64,000 nt of DNA, taken from contig CAYXOL010000001.1 of the NCBI GenBank assembly GCA_964467165.1, positions 248,001 through 312,000 of the forward strand, written 5' to 3'. A program made the translations under genes and the position numbers. Below, one piece after another: positions 53,232-61,953 of this stretch; the first letter of the stretch is position 1; every line of letters starts with the position of its first letter. The notes beneath the pieces were generated by a model, which was given only the letters and a program-made list of their open reading frames with translations, was not told where the DNA came from and searched no databases. This DNA comes from Clostridium_AD sp964467165. Lineage in GTDB: Bacteria > Bacillota > Clostridia > Clostridiales > Clostridiaceae.

Positions 53232-55202
53232 TTATTTTATTTTGCCTTGTTTTTTAAGAATAGTTTCCATTTCATCTACATATTGTCCAAATTCAATTAA
53301 TAGGTTATCTATTGAAGTTGTTTTTGTTGGATCAACTCCTGCTTTTTTTAGAGCATCAACAGGGTATACTGAAGACCCTGCTTTTAAGAAATTCAAATAA
53401 TTATTAACAGCATTTTTATCTTTTCCATCAAGTATATTTTTAACTATTTCATTAGAAGCAGCCATAGAAGTAGCATATTTGTAAACATAGAAGTTGCTAT
53501 AAAAATGTGGTATTTTAGCCCATCCGATACTTGCTTCATCATCTAATAAAAAGGTATCACCGTTGTATTTAACTTGTAAGTCACCATATATTTGGCTTAA
53601 AGACTTAGCTGATAAAGGTTCTCCTGCCTCCATTTTTTCATGTACTATTTTTTCAAATTCTGAGAACATTACTTGAGTGTATACAGTTCCTTTAATATTA
53701 TCAACTAATTGGTTTAATAAATATAATTTTTCATCATCACTTTTAGCATTTTTCATTAGATATTTTGTCATTATTAATTCATTAGCAGTTGAAGCTACTT
53801 CTGCAGTAAATATAGGAGTATTTGAGTTCCTATATGTTTGAGCCTTTTGTGCATAAACAGCATTTACAGCATGACCCATTTCATGAGCTGTTGTTGACAT
53901 TGCATCTAAAGAATTATCATAGTTTAAAAGTATAAAAGGATGTACTCCATCAAGTCCCAAATTATACCCACCTGTTGTTTTACCTTTTGATTCATAAACA
54001 TCTATCCATCTATTATCAAAACCCTGTTTTACTATAGCTAAATATTCATTTCCAAGTGGTTTTAATCCTTCTAAAATCATAGGCTTAGCTTCTTCATAGG
54101 GAACTGTTAATTTAAAATCACCAACTAATGGAGTATATAAATCATAGGCATGAAGGTTATCAACATTCATAACCTTTTTTCTTAAATCCATATATTTATG
54201 AAGTGGCTTCATGTTATTATTAACAGCTTTAACTAAATTTTCATAAACTTCTTTTGGGATACTATCCTGTGAAAGGGATGCTTCAAGAGAAGATTTATAT
54301 TTTCTAGATTTAGCTAGAAAAATGTCCTTCTTTACAGAAGATAAGTAAATAGAAGCAAAGGTATTTTGAAATTCTTCTAGGCTCTTACCATTAGCTTCAA
54401 AAGCGGTTTTTCTTAATTCTCTATCTTTACCATCAAGTATGTTTGAATATGCCACTGGAGTTAATTCTAAATCTTTTCCATCTTTATCCTTTATAACTGG
54501 TTTTTTCATATCTGCATTTTTTAATTTACTGAAAATTTCTTCTGGAGAATTAGCAAATTCTGAAGCATTAGCCAGTATATCTTCCTCTGCAGTTGATAGA
54601 GTATGTTCCTTTTGTTTCACTAAAACATCTATAAAATGAGCATAATCTTTTAAAATAGGATTTGCTACAAGTTTTTTTAATGAATCAGTATTTTGGGCTA
54701 ATAGTTCAGGTGTAAAAAAAGTTACAAGTTGCCCATACTCTCCATAAACACTTTCAGCTTTAGCTTTTAGCTCTGTAGCCTCAGTATCTCCTTGATCTAA
54801 ATCACCCTTAAATCCAGCATACCAATAAACTTTATCTATAATACTTGATGCTTGGTCATCCAACTTCAAAAACTCCAGTAATTTTTTAGGATCATTTAGT
54901 TTTCCTTTATAATTTTTGAATTTAGGGAAATATTCTTTTTCTAATTTTTCAATATCTTTTTCCCATGCTTGAACATTTGGATAAATATCTTCTAAATTCC
55001 ATTTGTACTTGTCATCAATTTTTTCTGGTGTTACTGATGTTGCTGGTGTTGTTGCTGGTGTTGTTACAGCCTGCATATCCTTTGCATAAATTGCTGAATG
55101 CCCCCCATTTAAACTAACTATTGCAGAAACATTAATTGACGCAGTCATAAACACCCCAACAGCCAAAGCTGCTACAATAATTTTCTTTCTAGAATTTAAC
55201 AT
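53232..55202 (-). CDS. Exported oligoendopeptidase F-like metallopeptidase (M3)
   Basis: A 656-residue M3B peptidase. Zinc motif HEMGH (near 440) in TAHEMGHAVNAVYAQK and the downstream Glu in FTAEVASTANE give the full zinc site. Unlike ordinary cytosolic PepF it starts with a signal peptide (KKIIVAALAVGVFMTASINV, about 5-24), then a Thr/Ala/Pro-rich spacer, so it should act outside the cell on short peptides. It is a single gene with its own site (GGGGG) and terminator. Confidence 0.9.
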   Translation of the reverse strand: MLNSRKKIIVAALAVGVFMTASINVSAIVSLNGGHSAIYAKDMQAVTTPATTPATSVTPEKIDDKYKWNLEDIYPNVQAWEKDIEKLEKEYFPKFKNYKGKLNDPKKLLEFLKLDDQASSIIDKVYWYAGFKGDLDQGDTEATELKAKAESVYGEYGQLVTFFTPELLAQNTDSLKKLVANPILKDYAHFIDVLVKQKEHTLSTAEEDILANASEFANSPEEIFSKLKNADMKKPVIKDKDGKDLELTPVAYSNILDGKDRELRKTAFEANGKSLEEFQNTFASIYLSSVKKDIFLAKSRKYKSSLEASLSQDSIPKEVYENLVKAVNNNMKPLHKYMDLRKKVMNVDNLHAYDLYTPLVGDFKLTVPYEEAKPMILEGLKPLGNEYLAIVKQGFDNRWIDVYESKGKTTGGYNLGLDGVHPFILLNYDNSLDAMSTTAHEMGHAVNAVYAQKAQTYRNSNTPIFTAEVASTANELIMTKYLMKNAKSDDEKLYLLNQLVDNIKGTVYTQVMFSEFEKIVHEKMEAGEPLSAKSLSQIYGDLQVKYNGDTFLLDDEASIGWAKIPHFYSNFYVYKYATSMAASNEIVKNILDGKDKNAVNNYLNFLKAGSSVYPVDALKKAGVDPTKTTSIDNLLIEFGQYVDEMETILKKQGKIK

Positions 55203-55295
55203 AATATAGCCCCCTATATAATTCCATTAATATGTAAATTTAGCATATTAATATTTACATACAATTATATACTATATTTACATTTATTTCAACGA

Positions 55296-57257
55296 TTAAA
55301 ATAACTGAATAACCTTAGATCCACAACATTTTTTATATTTTTTACCACTTCCACATATACAAGGGTCGTTTCTTCCTATCTTAGGAGTAGAAGTATTATT
55401 ATCTTCTGAGTTTAATTCGTTTAACGTATATCCTTTTAATCTCCAAAGTCTAGTGTTATTTATAAAACTATTGATTTCTGCTAATAATTTTTGAAGATCA
55501 TTTCCACTTACATCTCTAAGTGTATCCATGATATTCTCTATTACCTCTTCTTTATCATTTTCTTGAATATCATCATATAAATTAATTATAATCATTTCAA
55601 TCTGTGTATCTTCTATTTCCCAATTATTCTTTAAATACTTTTTTAATCTCATGCTTATTTTATTTTCAATTAAATATTCTTCATTGGCAGCTTCGAGCAG
55701 TTCATCCTTTTTTATAATACAGAACTCCCTATCACTTGAAATCTTCTCTCTTGTATTGATAATACTTACAATATCTTCTAGCGGAGCCATTATACTACTA
55801 GCTATAATTCCTTGTACTATATACTCCCCATAATAATCTGCACCACTTACAATTATTCCGTAAATATCAGTTTTATCTAAAGAATAGTCAACATAATTAT
55901 GGAGCATTTTTTTAAAATCATTCATGAATAATACGCCATAATTATAGGTCATTCCCCATAATAGCTTTACTAGTTCCGTATTTTTAGCGAGTTTTTCTCT
56001 ATACTCATCATTATCTAAGGATTTTATAGCATTTATTGTTTCATTTGGCATAATTAAATATATACCATCTTCCCCCATAGCTGCAAATACAAATCCGTAT
56101 TCTAAAAAATATTCTGGATTTGATGTGAAATTATGATCTTCAAAGGATATATACCCCTGTCTATCAGCCATATTTTTTAAAAATTCAAACCTTTCACTAT
56201 CAATTAAATATAGTGCCTGCGTTATTTTCTCTTCATATACCTCTAAAAGTCTTTCTACTAATTGACCTTTATTAAGCTTAGATACCCTCGTGGTATTTAA
56301 TATAGATGCTGTTTTTAATAATTCAGTTTTGGTATTACATTCTAATAATTCTCTTAAATCCTGTGTAAACTTACCTCTTTTTACTCTATTAAACATTTGC
56401 TTTGCTTTGTTTTCAATTTCTAAATCTATATCATTCATTGCGCTATGCAAAAGGGAATCAAAGTCACCTTCATAATCATATGTATCAAACTCATCATCCT
56501 CTATAAATGGAACTATATTCTTCTGCCCTTTTGTCTTAAATTTTTTAAACTTGAAATTATTTCCTGGCAAGTACTGTTTTTCTGTATCTCTGTCTCCTTC
56601 ATATCCACAAACTCCATCTCTAGGTGAATTTGTATATTCAGGTACATATACCATATCAGTATCAGTATCTTCATCTATACACCCTTCACAAAAAAACTTT
56701 TCTTCTTCATAATCGAAGTACTCTGCCTTTTTATTACAATTCGCACAAAAATTTTGTATTTCTTCATTTCTAGCTAATATTTCTATTTCACTATGTTTTT
56801 CCCCTATTAAATACTCATCTATAACTTCAAGTTTTAATGTAGTAGTAGAACCAAAATCATAGTCATATCTAAATTTATCCCCTACAGAAATTACCTGTCT
56901 CAATTTGAAATCCATTGTTTCGCCCTGAGAAAAAAAATCAGAATATACCTCCACTTCAGAATCATAATTTACATCACCTATAATGAAACTGCTTAAGTGT
57001 CCGCAACATTCCAACCAAATATCTCTTAAAAAACTATCCAAATTCTTTAAAGTTAAATCTATATCTATAGCTATATACAAACAATACTCTTTTGATCCAT
57101 ACTGTGGAACTATAGACAAAATATATTGACTCTTAGTCTTTTTAGAACTGGCCATATCTTCTTCTATCTTTTGTTTTCTAACTTTACAACCTTTAACATG
57201 CCTTTTAACAGTTCTTTCTGATAATTCCTCATTGCAATAATAACATTTACATTTCAA
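55296..57257 (-). CDS. Multidomain protein: zinc finger, pRiA4b ORF-3-like and SEC-C motif
   Basis: A 653-residue protein starting at TTG 57257 after GGAGAAG; the N-terminal CKCYYCNEELSERTVKRHVK supports this start because it forms a C2HC-like finger. A pRiA4b ORF-3-like domain (about 42-165; YDYDFGSTTTLKLEV) follows, then a CxxC pair with FCEGC, a Rho-N-like helical segment (TRVSKLNKGQLVERLLEVY) and a C-terminal SEC-C zinc motif GRNDPCICGSGKKYKKCC. Such mosaics are common in Clostridia; the function is unknown, probably nucleic acid or protein binding. Confidence 0.8.
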   Translation of the reverse strand: MKCKCYYCNEELSERTVKRHVKGCKVRKQKIEEDMASSKKTKSQYILSIVPQYGSKEYCLYIAIDIDLTLKNLDSFLRDIWLECCGHLSSFIIGDVNYDSEVEVYSDFFSQGETMDFKLRQVISVGDKFRYDYDFGSTTTLKLEVIDEYLIGEKHSEIEILARNEEIQNFCANCNKKAEYFDYEEEKFFCEGCIDEDTDTDMVYVPEYTNSPRDGVCGYEGDRDTEKQYLPGNNFKFKKFKTKGQKNIVPFIEDDEFDTYDYEGDFDSLLHSAMNDIDLEIENKAKQMFNRVKRGKFTQDLRELLECNTKTELLKTASILNTTRVSKLNKGQLVERLLEVYEEKITQALYLIDSERFEFLKNMADRQGYISFEDHNFTSNPEYFLEYGFVFAAMGEDGIYLIMPNETINAIKSLDNDEYREKLAKNTELVKLLWGMTYNYGVLFMNDFKKMLHNYVDYSLDKTDIYGIIVSGADYYGEYIVQGIIASSIMAPLEDIVSIINTREKISSDREFCIIKKDELLEAANEEYLIENKISMRLKKYLKNNWEIEDTQIEMIIINLYDDIQENDKEEVIENIMDTLRDVSGNDLQKLLAEINSFINNTRLWRLKGYTLNELNSEDNNTSTPKIGRNDPCICGSGKKYKKCCGSKVIQLF

Positions 57258-57453
57258 AGCTTATCTTCTCCATTTCTTTTTCCTAAATTTCATAATACTA
57301 TATTATCTATTATGAATTATACACTAAAAGGTTTATATTTTAAATTATTAACTAACTTTTAAATTTTATAACAGCTTTAAGTTCTTATTTATTCCTTGAC
57401 TTGCAAAGGATTATAGAAGCATCTTACCCCTTAAGGGCTTAATTATACTATGC

Positions 57454-58707
57454 TTATATCTTAACCTTAGAAATCAAGCGTTCCAAATAAACGGACTTCA
57501 ACTGTTTACTGGCCATAGCTTGCTTAATAGGAGGAAGCTTTAAAATTGCAGAAAGCACCGCTGCCATAGCTCTGTGGCTTCCCAGGGCTTGATTATCAAA
57601 AATTAAATTTTGAAGAGTTCCTTTTTCTATGGCCATGAGTACTATTCTATGTACTGAATTTACTGGAGTTATAATCTTCTCCTTGCGGCTTTCTAAGTGC
57701 ATGCTTTTCTTAAAGCAAGACCTTACACAAACACCACACCCAAGACAGATATCTTCATTTATCACCACGCCTGTATCATTCTTCTCAATGGCTCCTATAG
57801 GGCAAACTGTGACGCATCTTCCACAGCTATTGCAGCTTTCATTATTCACTTTAGGTATAAAGGCCGTTGTTTGAACTGGATGGAGCATACCAAATTTACG
57901 TGCAGCAACCATTGCCTCACAGCAGCACCCACAACAATTACATATGAAGGAAACTCCCTCACGAACATTCTCTCCACATTGTACCAAATTATTTTCATAA
58001 GCCTTGTGAAGAAGCTCAAGGCCTTCAGATACTTCAACCTGCCTAGCATAATTATGCTTAATTAAGGAGGAAGCTGTTCCATTAAGAGTCATACAAATAT
58101 CCATTGGTGCGTCACAGGCTTTTCCTACATGATGCATTTTATGTCTACAATAGCAACTGCTTATACCAATAGATGAGGCAGTCTTTATAATGTGACTAGC
58201 CCTTTGAAAGTCAAGTATCTGAACTTCATTATCGTTAGTAAGAACCTCTTCCTGAACAAACACCCTTCCCAGTTTAGTTTCAGTGCTGAAAAATAGCTCT
58301 TTTACGAAATCCTCTTCAACGTTTAAATATTGGTAATAAAGCTCCCCAAGAAGTTTTTGATCTACATCTCCTCTGGTTCTCATCATAGAAAATTCAAAGA
58401 ACCCAGCCATAGGAGGGGGAAGCACATATTCTTGAGTTCCATCATGGTCAAGATCTAAAAGTATAGCTCTACTTGCAAGTTCATCTAATATTTTATGAGC
58501 AGCAGTCTCATCCATATTCCACACCTTACTTGCCGTTTTGGCTGTAAATGGCCTTATAGGAAGTTGTGCCACTAGTGTAGCTTCCTTTTCGCTAAATAAA
58601 ATTCCCAATATTTTATTTAATGTTTCTGAAGGATGTGCACCTTGAGGAAACCTATTTATTCTATCCTCCAAACTTTTATACGCTGACTTACCTACTATAT
58701 GAGACAT
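57454..58707 (-). CDS. Cysteine-rich 4Fe-4S protein with N-terminal winged-helix-like region
   Basis: The start is placed at ATG 58707 (MSHIVGKSAY), five codons into the frame. The 417-residue product has an HTH-like N-terminus (AKTASKVWNMDETAAHKILD), a middle region with CYCRHKMHHVGKACDAPMD and C-x3-C-type pairs, the unusual run CNCCGCCCEAM, and a C-terminal ferredoxin domain with two CxxCxxCxxxC motifs (CNSCGRCVTVC, CLGCGVCVRSC). It probably binds three or more clusters and transfers electrons or senses redox state. No partner oxidoreductase is adjacent. Confidence 0.85.
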   Translation of the reverse strand: MSHIVGKSAYKSLEDRINRFPQGAHPSETLNKILGILFSEKEATLVAQLPIRPFTAKTASKVWNMDETAAHKILDELASRAILLDLDHDGTQEYVLPPPMAGFFEFSMMRTRGDVDQKLLGELYYQYLNVEEDFVKELFFSTETKLGRVFVQEEVLTNDNEVQILDFQRASHIIKTASSIGISSCYCRHKMHHVGKACDAPMDICMTLNGTASSLIKHNYARQVEVSEGLELLHKAYENNLVQCGENVREGVSFICNCCGCCCEAMVAARKFGMLHPVQTTAFIPKVNNESCNSCGRCVTVCPIGAIEKNDTGVVINEDICLGCGVCVRSCFKKSMHLESRKEKIITPVNSVHRIVLMAIEKGTLQNLIFDNQALGSHRAMAAVLSAILKLPPIKQAMASKQLKSVYLERLISKVKI

Positions 58708-58748
58708 TACCTCACCACCCATTATTTTATTTTTTACCTTTTATGTTA

Positions 58749-58848
58749 TTAAATATTTTCTACAAACTGAATTTTTGCTCCAATTGGATCTAATATGTAA
58801 AAAAATTTGGTATGTGGATTAGGTTGAAATGGCCCCACCCCTAAAGAT
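58749..58848 (-). pseudogene. C-terminal remnant of a VOC (glyoxalase-like) protein
   Basis: The minus strand encodes GVGPFQPNPHTKFFYILDPI and then GAKIQFVENI before a stop, a typical VOC-family C-terminus with the metal-ligand Glu (QFVE). No N-terminal part exists; the MazG-like gene ends inside it, so most of the original gene has been deleted. Confidence 0.75.
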
Positions 58849-59188
58849 CATTATACTTATTTGCATTCCCCTTACATTTATCAACCGGATATTTTATTCC
58901 ATTTTTTATAAGTTTCTTTTCAATAACCTCAATTAAGTCAATTCCCAATTCACTGCACAATAATAATAAATAGTTACCTATATCTGCTATTTCTTCTTCA
59001 ACACCTTCTCTGTAATCACCACTAAGTAGCTCATCAATTTGATTATTGTCTTTCCACTGAAAACATTCTAGTAATTCACTTGCTTCGATACTTAATGATA
59101 TTGCTAAATCTTTAGGATTATGAAATTGTTTCCAATCTCTTGCTTCACTAAATTCAACAATAGTTTTTGTTAAATTTTCTAATCTCAT
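58841..59188 (-). CDS. MazG-like nucleotide pyrophosphohydrolase
   Basis: The start is ATG 59188 (MRLENLTKTI) after GGGAGG; the frame extends nine codons upstream without a better site. The 115-residue all-alpha NTP-PPase has the metal motifs EASELLE and EEEIADIGNYLL (ExxE...ExxD), as in RS21-C6/iMazG proteins that hydrolyse (d)NTPs to monophosphates, often house-cleaning modified nucleotides. Full length for the class. Its stop codon lies within the VOC remnant, marking the deletion junction. Confidence 0.88.
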   Translation of the reverse strand: MRLENLTKTIVEFSEARDWKQFHNPKDLAISLSIEASELLECFQWKDNNQIDELLSGDYREGVEEEIADIGNYLLLLCSELGIDLIEVIEKKLIKNGIKYPVDKCKGNANKYNDL

Positions 59189-59611
59189 GCTCAATTTACC
59201 TCCCATAACAAACAATTAATTTACAGAAATTTTTATTTAATTTAGAGGAAATTTCATTATTCATTTGATTTTTCGTAGCTTTTACTATGAAAAGTTTCAT
59301 TTGCTATCCAATTTATAACACATATAATGAAATTGTATCAAATAGCACAAAAGACACTTCCCTAAAATGAATAAGGGAGATGCCTAAAGTGTATAATAAT
59401 AGTATATATAGCTTTACAACCATTGTCAACATTGTTAGAATGATTCCATTACTTTGGGGCTCCCTCATAATATGATATGCATTACAATAAGTAATCGTTA
59501 TTTGAAAGTAAAAAATATTGACCAATGACTTAACTTTATTATATTTAATTTAATGTAGCAAAATTACTAATTAGAAGTATCCATTGGAAACTATTATGCG
59601 GAGGTTTATTG
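59189..59611. other. Intergenic region with an imperfect hairpin
   Basis: About 420 bases without a convincing gene. ACACTTCCCT and AGGGA/AAGTGT arms at about 59346-59380 form an interrupted stem. Near 59563-59578 is a near-match to the MarR palindrome, listed separately. Confidence 0.45.
59563..59578. promoter_or_regulatory. Near-match to the MarR operator
   Basis: ATTACTAATTAGAAGT matches 14 of 16 bases of the palindrome at 18009-18024 and 17507-17522. It lies 34 bases ahead of the gene remnant at 59612. Confidence 0.35.
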
Positions 59612-59689
59612 ATGAAAAGCGAAAAAAATCAGTTGTTACCACAGCAACGTGAAGAACTGCTTTTAAATCTGCTCTTTTGCAGGCGTTAA
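59612..59689 (+). pseudogene. N-terminal remnant resembling DUF4256
   Basis: After GGAGG an ATG opens MKSEKNQLLPQQREELLLNL and five more residues, then TAA. The LxPxQREELL start resembles DUF4256 proteins, but the rest of the gene is missing. The promoter-proximal part seems to have outlived the gene. Confidence 0.45.
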
Positions 59690-59770
59690 TTTGCATACCT
59701 GTGAAGCAAAGAACATTTTCTAAACATACATCATATGATAATTTTATAATACTATAAAAGGAATAGAAAT

Positions 59771-60637
59771 ATGTATAATGTTTATGAACCACATCCTTAT
59801 AGTGCTAACACCCCAATGTATAATCCATACAATATGTATAATGTTTATAGAACCTATCCTTATTACATTAACACACCCATGTATACTTATACTGATGAAA
59901 TGGGGTTAGATTCAAGATTTGATTTTTTGCAATCAACAAATGATGATGATTTAATTCAGTTAAAAGATTATGGACCAGAACCCTTTGTAGTTAATATTGC
60001 TGAGGCTACGAGGCTAAACAATACTTTTCGAACTGCTTTATGGACAGGAAACCATTTGCAACTTACCTTGATGAGCATCAATGTTGGGGAAGATATAGGT
60101 TTAGAGGTTCATCCTAACCTTGATCAATTCATACGTGTTGAAGAAGGTCAAGGACTTGTTAAAATGGGCGACTGTAAATATAACTTGGATTTTCAAAGAA
60201 ACGTCTATGATGATTTTGTGTTCATCATACCTGCTGGTAAATGGCATAACCTAATCAATACTGGTGATACTCCACTTAAATTATACTCTATTTATGCGCC
60301 AACTCAGCATCCACATGGTACAGTTCAGGTAACTAAAGCAGATGCACAAGCTGCGCAGGAGCACCGCGGTGACTACTATCAAAAGGAACAAAGAGCTACT
60401 AGGCAAACCAAAGAATTTACCTTAAGTGAACTTGCTCAGTATAATGGTACTATGGGAAAACCTGCTTATGTAGCAGTTAATGGAATTGTATATGATGTAA
60501 GCGATATTTCAAAATGGAGCGGAGGTACACACTTTGGCTTAACTGCTGGTAAAGATTTAAGCCCTCAGTTTGAAGGCTGCCATGGAGTATCAAGCAAACT
60601 AACTAAGCTACCTAAGGTTGGTATACTTAAGGTGTAA
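59771..60637 (+). CDS. Cupin - cytochrome b5-like fusion protein
   Basis: A 288-residue protein. A Tyr/Pro/Asn-rich N-terminus (1-40) contains a duplicated unit (MYNVYEPHPYSANTP, MYNVYRTYPYYINTP). A cupin (about 75-180) shows EVHPNLDQFIRVEEGQG and IPAGKWHNLINTG, giving the His/Glu metal set. After a linker, residues 215-288 form a cytochrome b5-like heme/steroid-binding domain (FTLSELAQYNGTMGKPAYVA, GIVYDVS, and HFGLTAGKDLSPQF). The axial His pair of true b5 is not complete, so a steroid-binding-like (MAPR) role is likelier. Function unknown. Confidence 0.85.
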   Translation: MYNVYEPHPYSANTPMYNPYNMYNVYRTYPYYINTPMYTYTDEMGLDSRFDFLQSTNDDDLIQLKDYGPEPFVVNIAEATRLNNTFRTALWTGNHLQLTLMSINVGEDIGLEVHPNLDQFIRVEEGQGLVKMGDCKYNLDFQRNVYDDFVFIIPAGKWHNLINTGDTPLKLYSIYAPTQHPHGTVQVTKADAQAAQEHRGDYYQKEQRATRQTKEFTLSELAQYNGTMGKPAYVAVNGIVYDVSDISKWSGGTHFGLTAGKDLSPQFEGCHGVSSKLTKLPKVGILKV

Positions 60638-60650
60638 GCAAAAAAAATAT

Positions 60651-60687
60651 AAAATGAGATAACTTAAATACTAAGCTATCTCATTTT
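60651..60687. terminator. Bidirectional terminator
   Basis: AAAATGAGATA / TATCTCATTTT, an 11-bp stem flanked by A-rich and T-rich tracts, between the convergent cupin-b5 and ferritin-like genes. Confidence 0.85.
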
Positions 60688-60701
60688 ATTTTTATACTCT
60701 A

Positions 60702-61433
60702 TTAATAGTAACCTCTTGCCATCTTACTCTTTGCAAGTAGCTGTGATGTACCGTCTCTTTCCCATTGTTCAACTTGTTCTATGGCCTCCTGAGGGGTCTT
60801 TCCTAGTCCAACAAGCACTCCTGATAGTATAAATTCCTGATATAAATGTTCTGGATTAATCCCTTCTTTAGCTTCTGCTAAAGCACGAATTACCAATGGT
60901 GTTATATATGTTACCCATTCATCTGGTGTAAATTTAGAGGTATCTTGTACCAAGCCTCTATTCATATATGGAGTATTTAACCCGCTGTTTAAAGTAAACA
61001 GATAATTGTATTTAGTTGAGTGTTTTATCTCGTCTGTAATGATATCAAATAAAACATCTCTATATGCTCCCCGAGGCAAAGCTCTTCTAATTGCTCTGTA
61101 TTTTTCTACTGCTCTTAGCTCTCCAAATAAAGCTTTTTTAATACCCTCTAAATAAGATTTTGGTTTTTCAAAGGTTTCATCCTCACCAGGTGGTACTTCC
61201 ATACCTGTAAAATCTTTATATATTTTTCTAAATAATCTATTATGTTTGCGTTCATCATCCCTTATAGAAACTATAATATCCTTCTCTTCTATAGTAGGCG
61301 CAACACTTATAAGATACTCATAAAAAAGTTCATCTTCTCTTTCGCCTTGAACTGCTTTTTTCACCCCCACAAGTACTTCCTGTAATTGAGGATTATACAT
61401 CATTTGATTCTCTGCTCTTGGCATAATATACAT
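60702..61433 (-). CDS. Ferritin-like domain protein
   Basis: The start is ATG 61433 (MYIMPRAENQ) after GGGGGA; nine upstream codons are discarded. The 243-residue protein has two di-iron helix pairs in a ferritin-like bundle: EREDELFYEYL with RDDERKHNRLFRKIY, and GELRAVEKYRAIRR with ITDEIKHSTKYNYLF. A C-terminal helical extension of about 80 residues follows. Similar proteins in Clostridia are annotated as ferritin-like or rubrerythrin-like, with a role in oxygen or metal handling inferred rather than shown. Confidence 0.82.
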   Translation of the reverse strand: MYIMPRAENQMMYNPQLQEVLVGVKKAVQGEREDELFYEYLISVAPTIEEKDIIVSIRDDERKHNRLFRKIYKDFTGMEVPPGEDETFEKPKSYLEGIKKALFGELRAVEKYRAIRRALPRGAYRDVLFDIITDEIKHSTKYNYLFTLNSGLNTPYMNRGLVQDTSKFTPDEWVTYITPLVIRALAEAKEGINPEHLYQEFILSGVLVGLGKTPQEAIEQVEQWERDGTSQLLAKSKMARGYY

Positions 61434-61599
61434 AGATTTCCCCCTGAAATAGTAATTCAATAATATTTTATGTTATATTTTTATAAATGTGATTTTTTGC
61501 ACTTATATATTTATCATATATTTGAATCTAAATTTAGATCATACTAATATTGTTTTTAAATTGTCCTAACTACTTCTCTAAATATCAGAATAATATGAA

Positions 61600-61624
61600 A
61601 AAAGGGAGCTGATGGCTCCCTTTT
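61600..61624 (-). terminator. Terminator of the spore protein gene
   Basis: GGGAGC/GCTCCC extended by AAAA/TTTT to a 10-bp stem with a 5-nt loop, then a T-rich run on the minus strand, starting 3 bases past the stop codon. Confidence 0.9.
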
Positions 61625-61626
61625 AA

Positions 61627-61812
61627 TTATAAATTATTTTCGTAAGTTTCTACCATTTTCTTAACCATTTGTCCGCCAATTGAACCTGCCTCTCTAGAAG
61701 TTAATTCTCCATTGTATCCATCTTTTAAAGTAACTCCAACTTGACTAGCTGCTTCCATTTTAAATTTGTTTAGTCCTTCTCTAGCTTGTGGTACTAATGT
61801 TCTGTTTGCCAT
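61627..61812 (-). CDS. Alpha/beta-type small acid-soluble spore protein
   Basis: A 61-residue SASP. Both family signatures are present: KMEAASQVGVTLKDGYNGEL (about 18-37), which includes the GPR protease cleavage region, and LTSREAGSIGGQMVKKMVE (about 37-55). These proteins coat spore DNA and protect it from UV and heat, and are degraded at germination. Expression by forespore sigma factor G is expected, though I did not define its promoter. Shows that the organism forms endospores. Confidence 0.95.
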   Translation of the reverse strand: MANRTLVPQAREGLNKFKMEAASQVGVTLKDGYNGELTSREAGSIGGQMVKKMVETYENNL

Positions 61813-61953
61813 ATAAATTACCTCCTAGATTTTTATTAGCTTTTACTTGTACTTGTAATAATAATTTGTGTAATATTATTATTAATATTCATAGAAATTA
61901 CTGTCTATATTAATTGAAAAATGTAAAAATAGAACTTAATGTTAAATTTATAT

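Noticed and set aside
59313..59525. 70-codon minus-strand frame
   Set aside because: No ribosome binding site, and it crosses an imperfect hairpin; looks like spacer.
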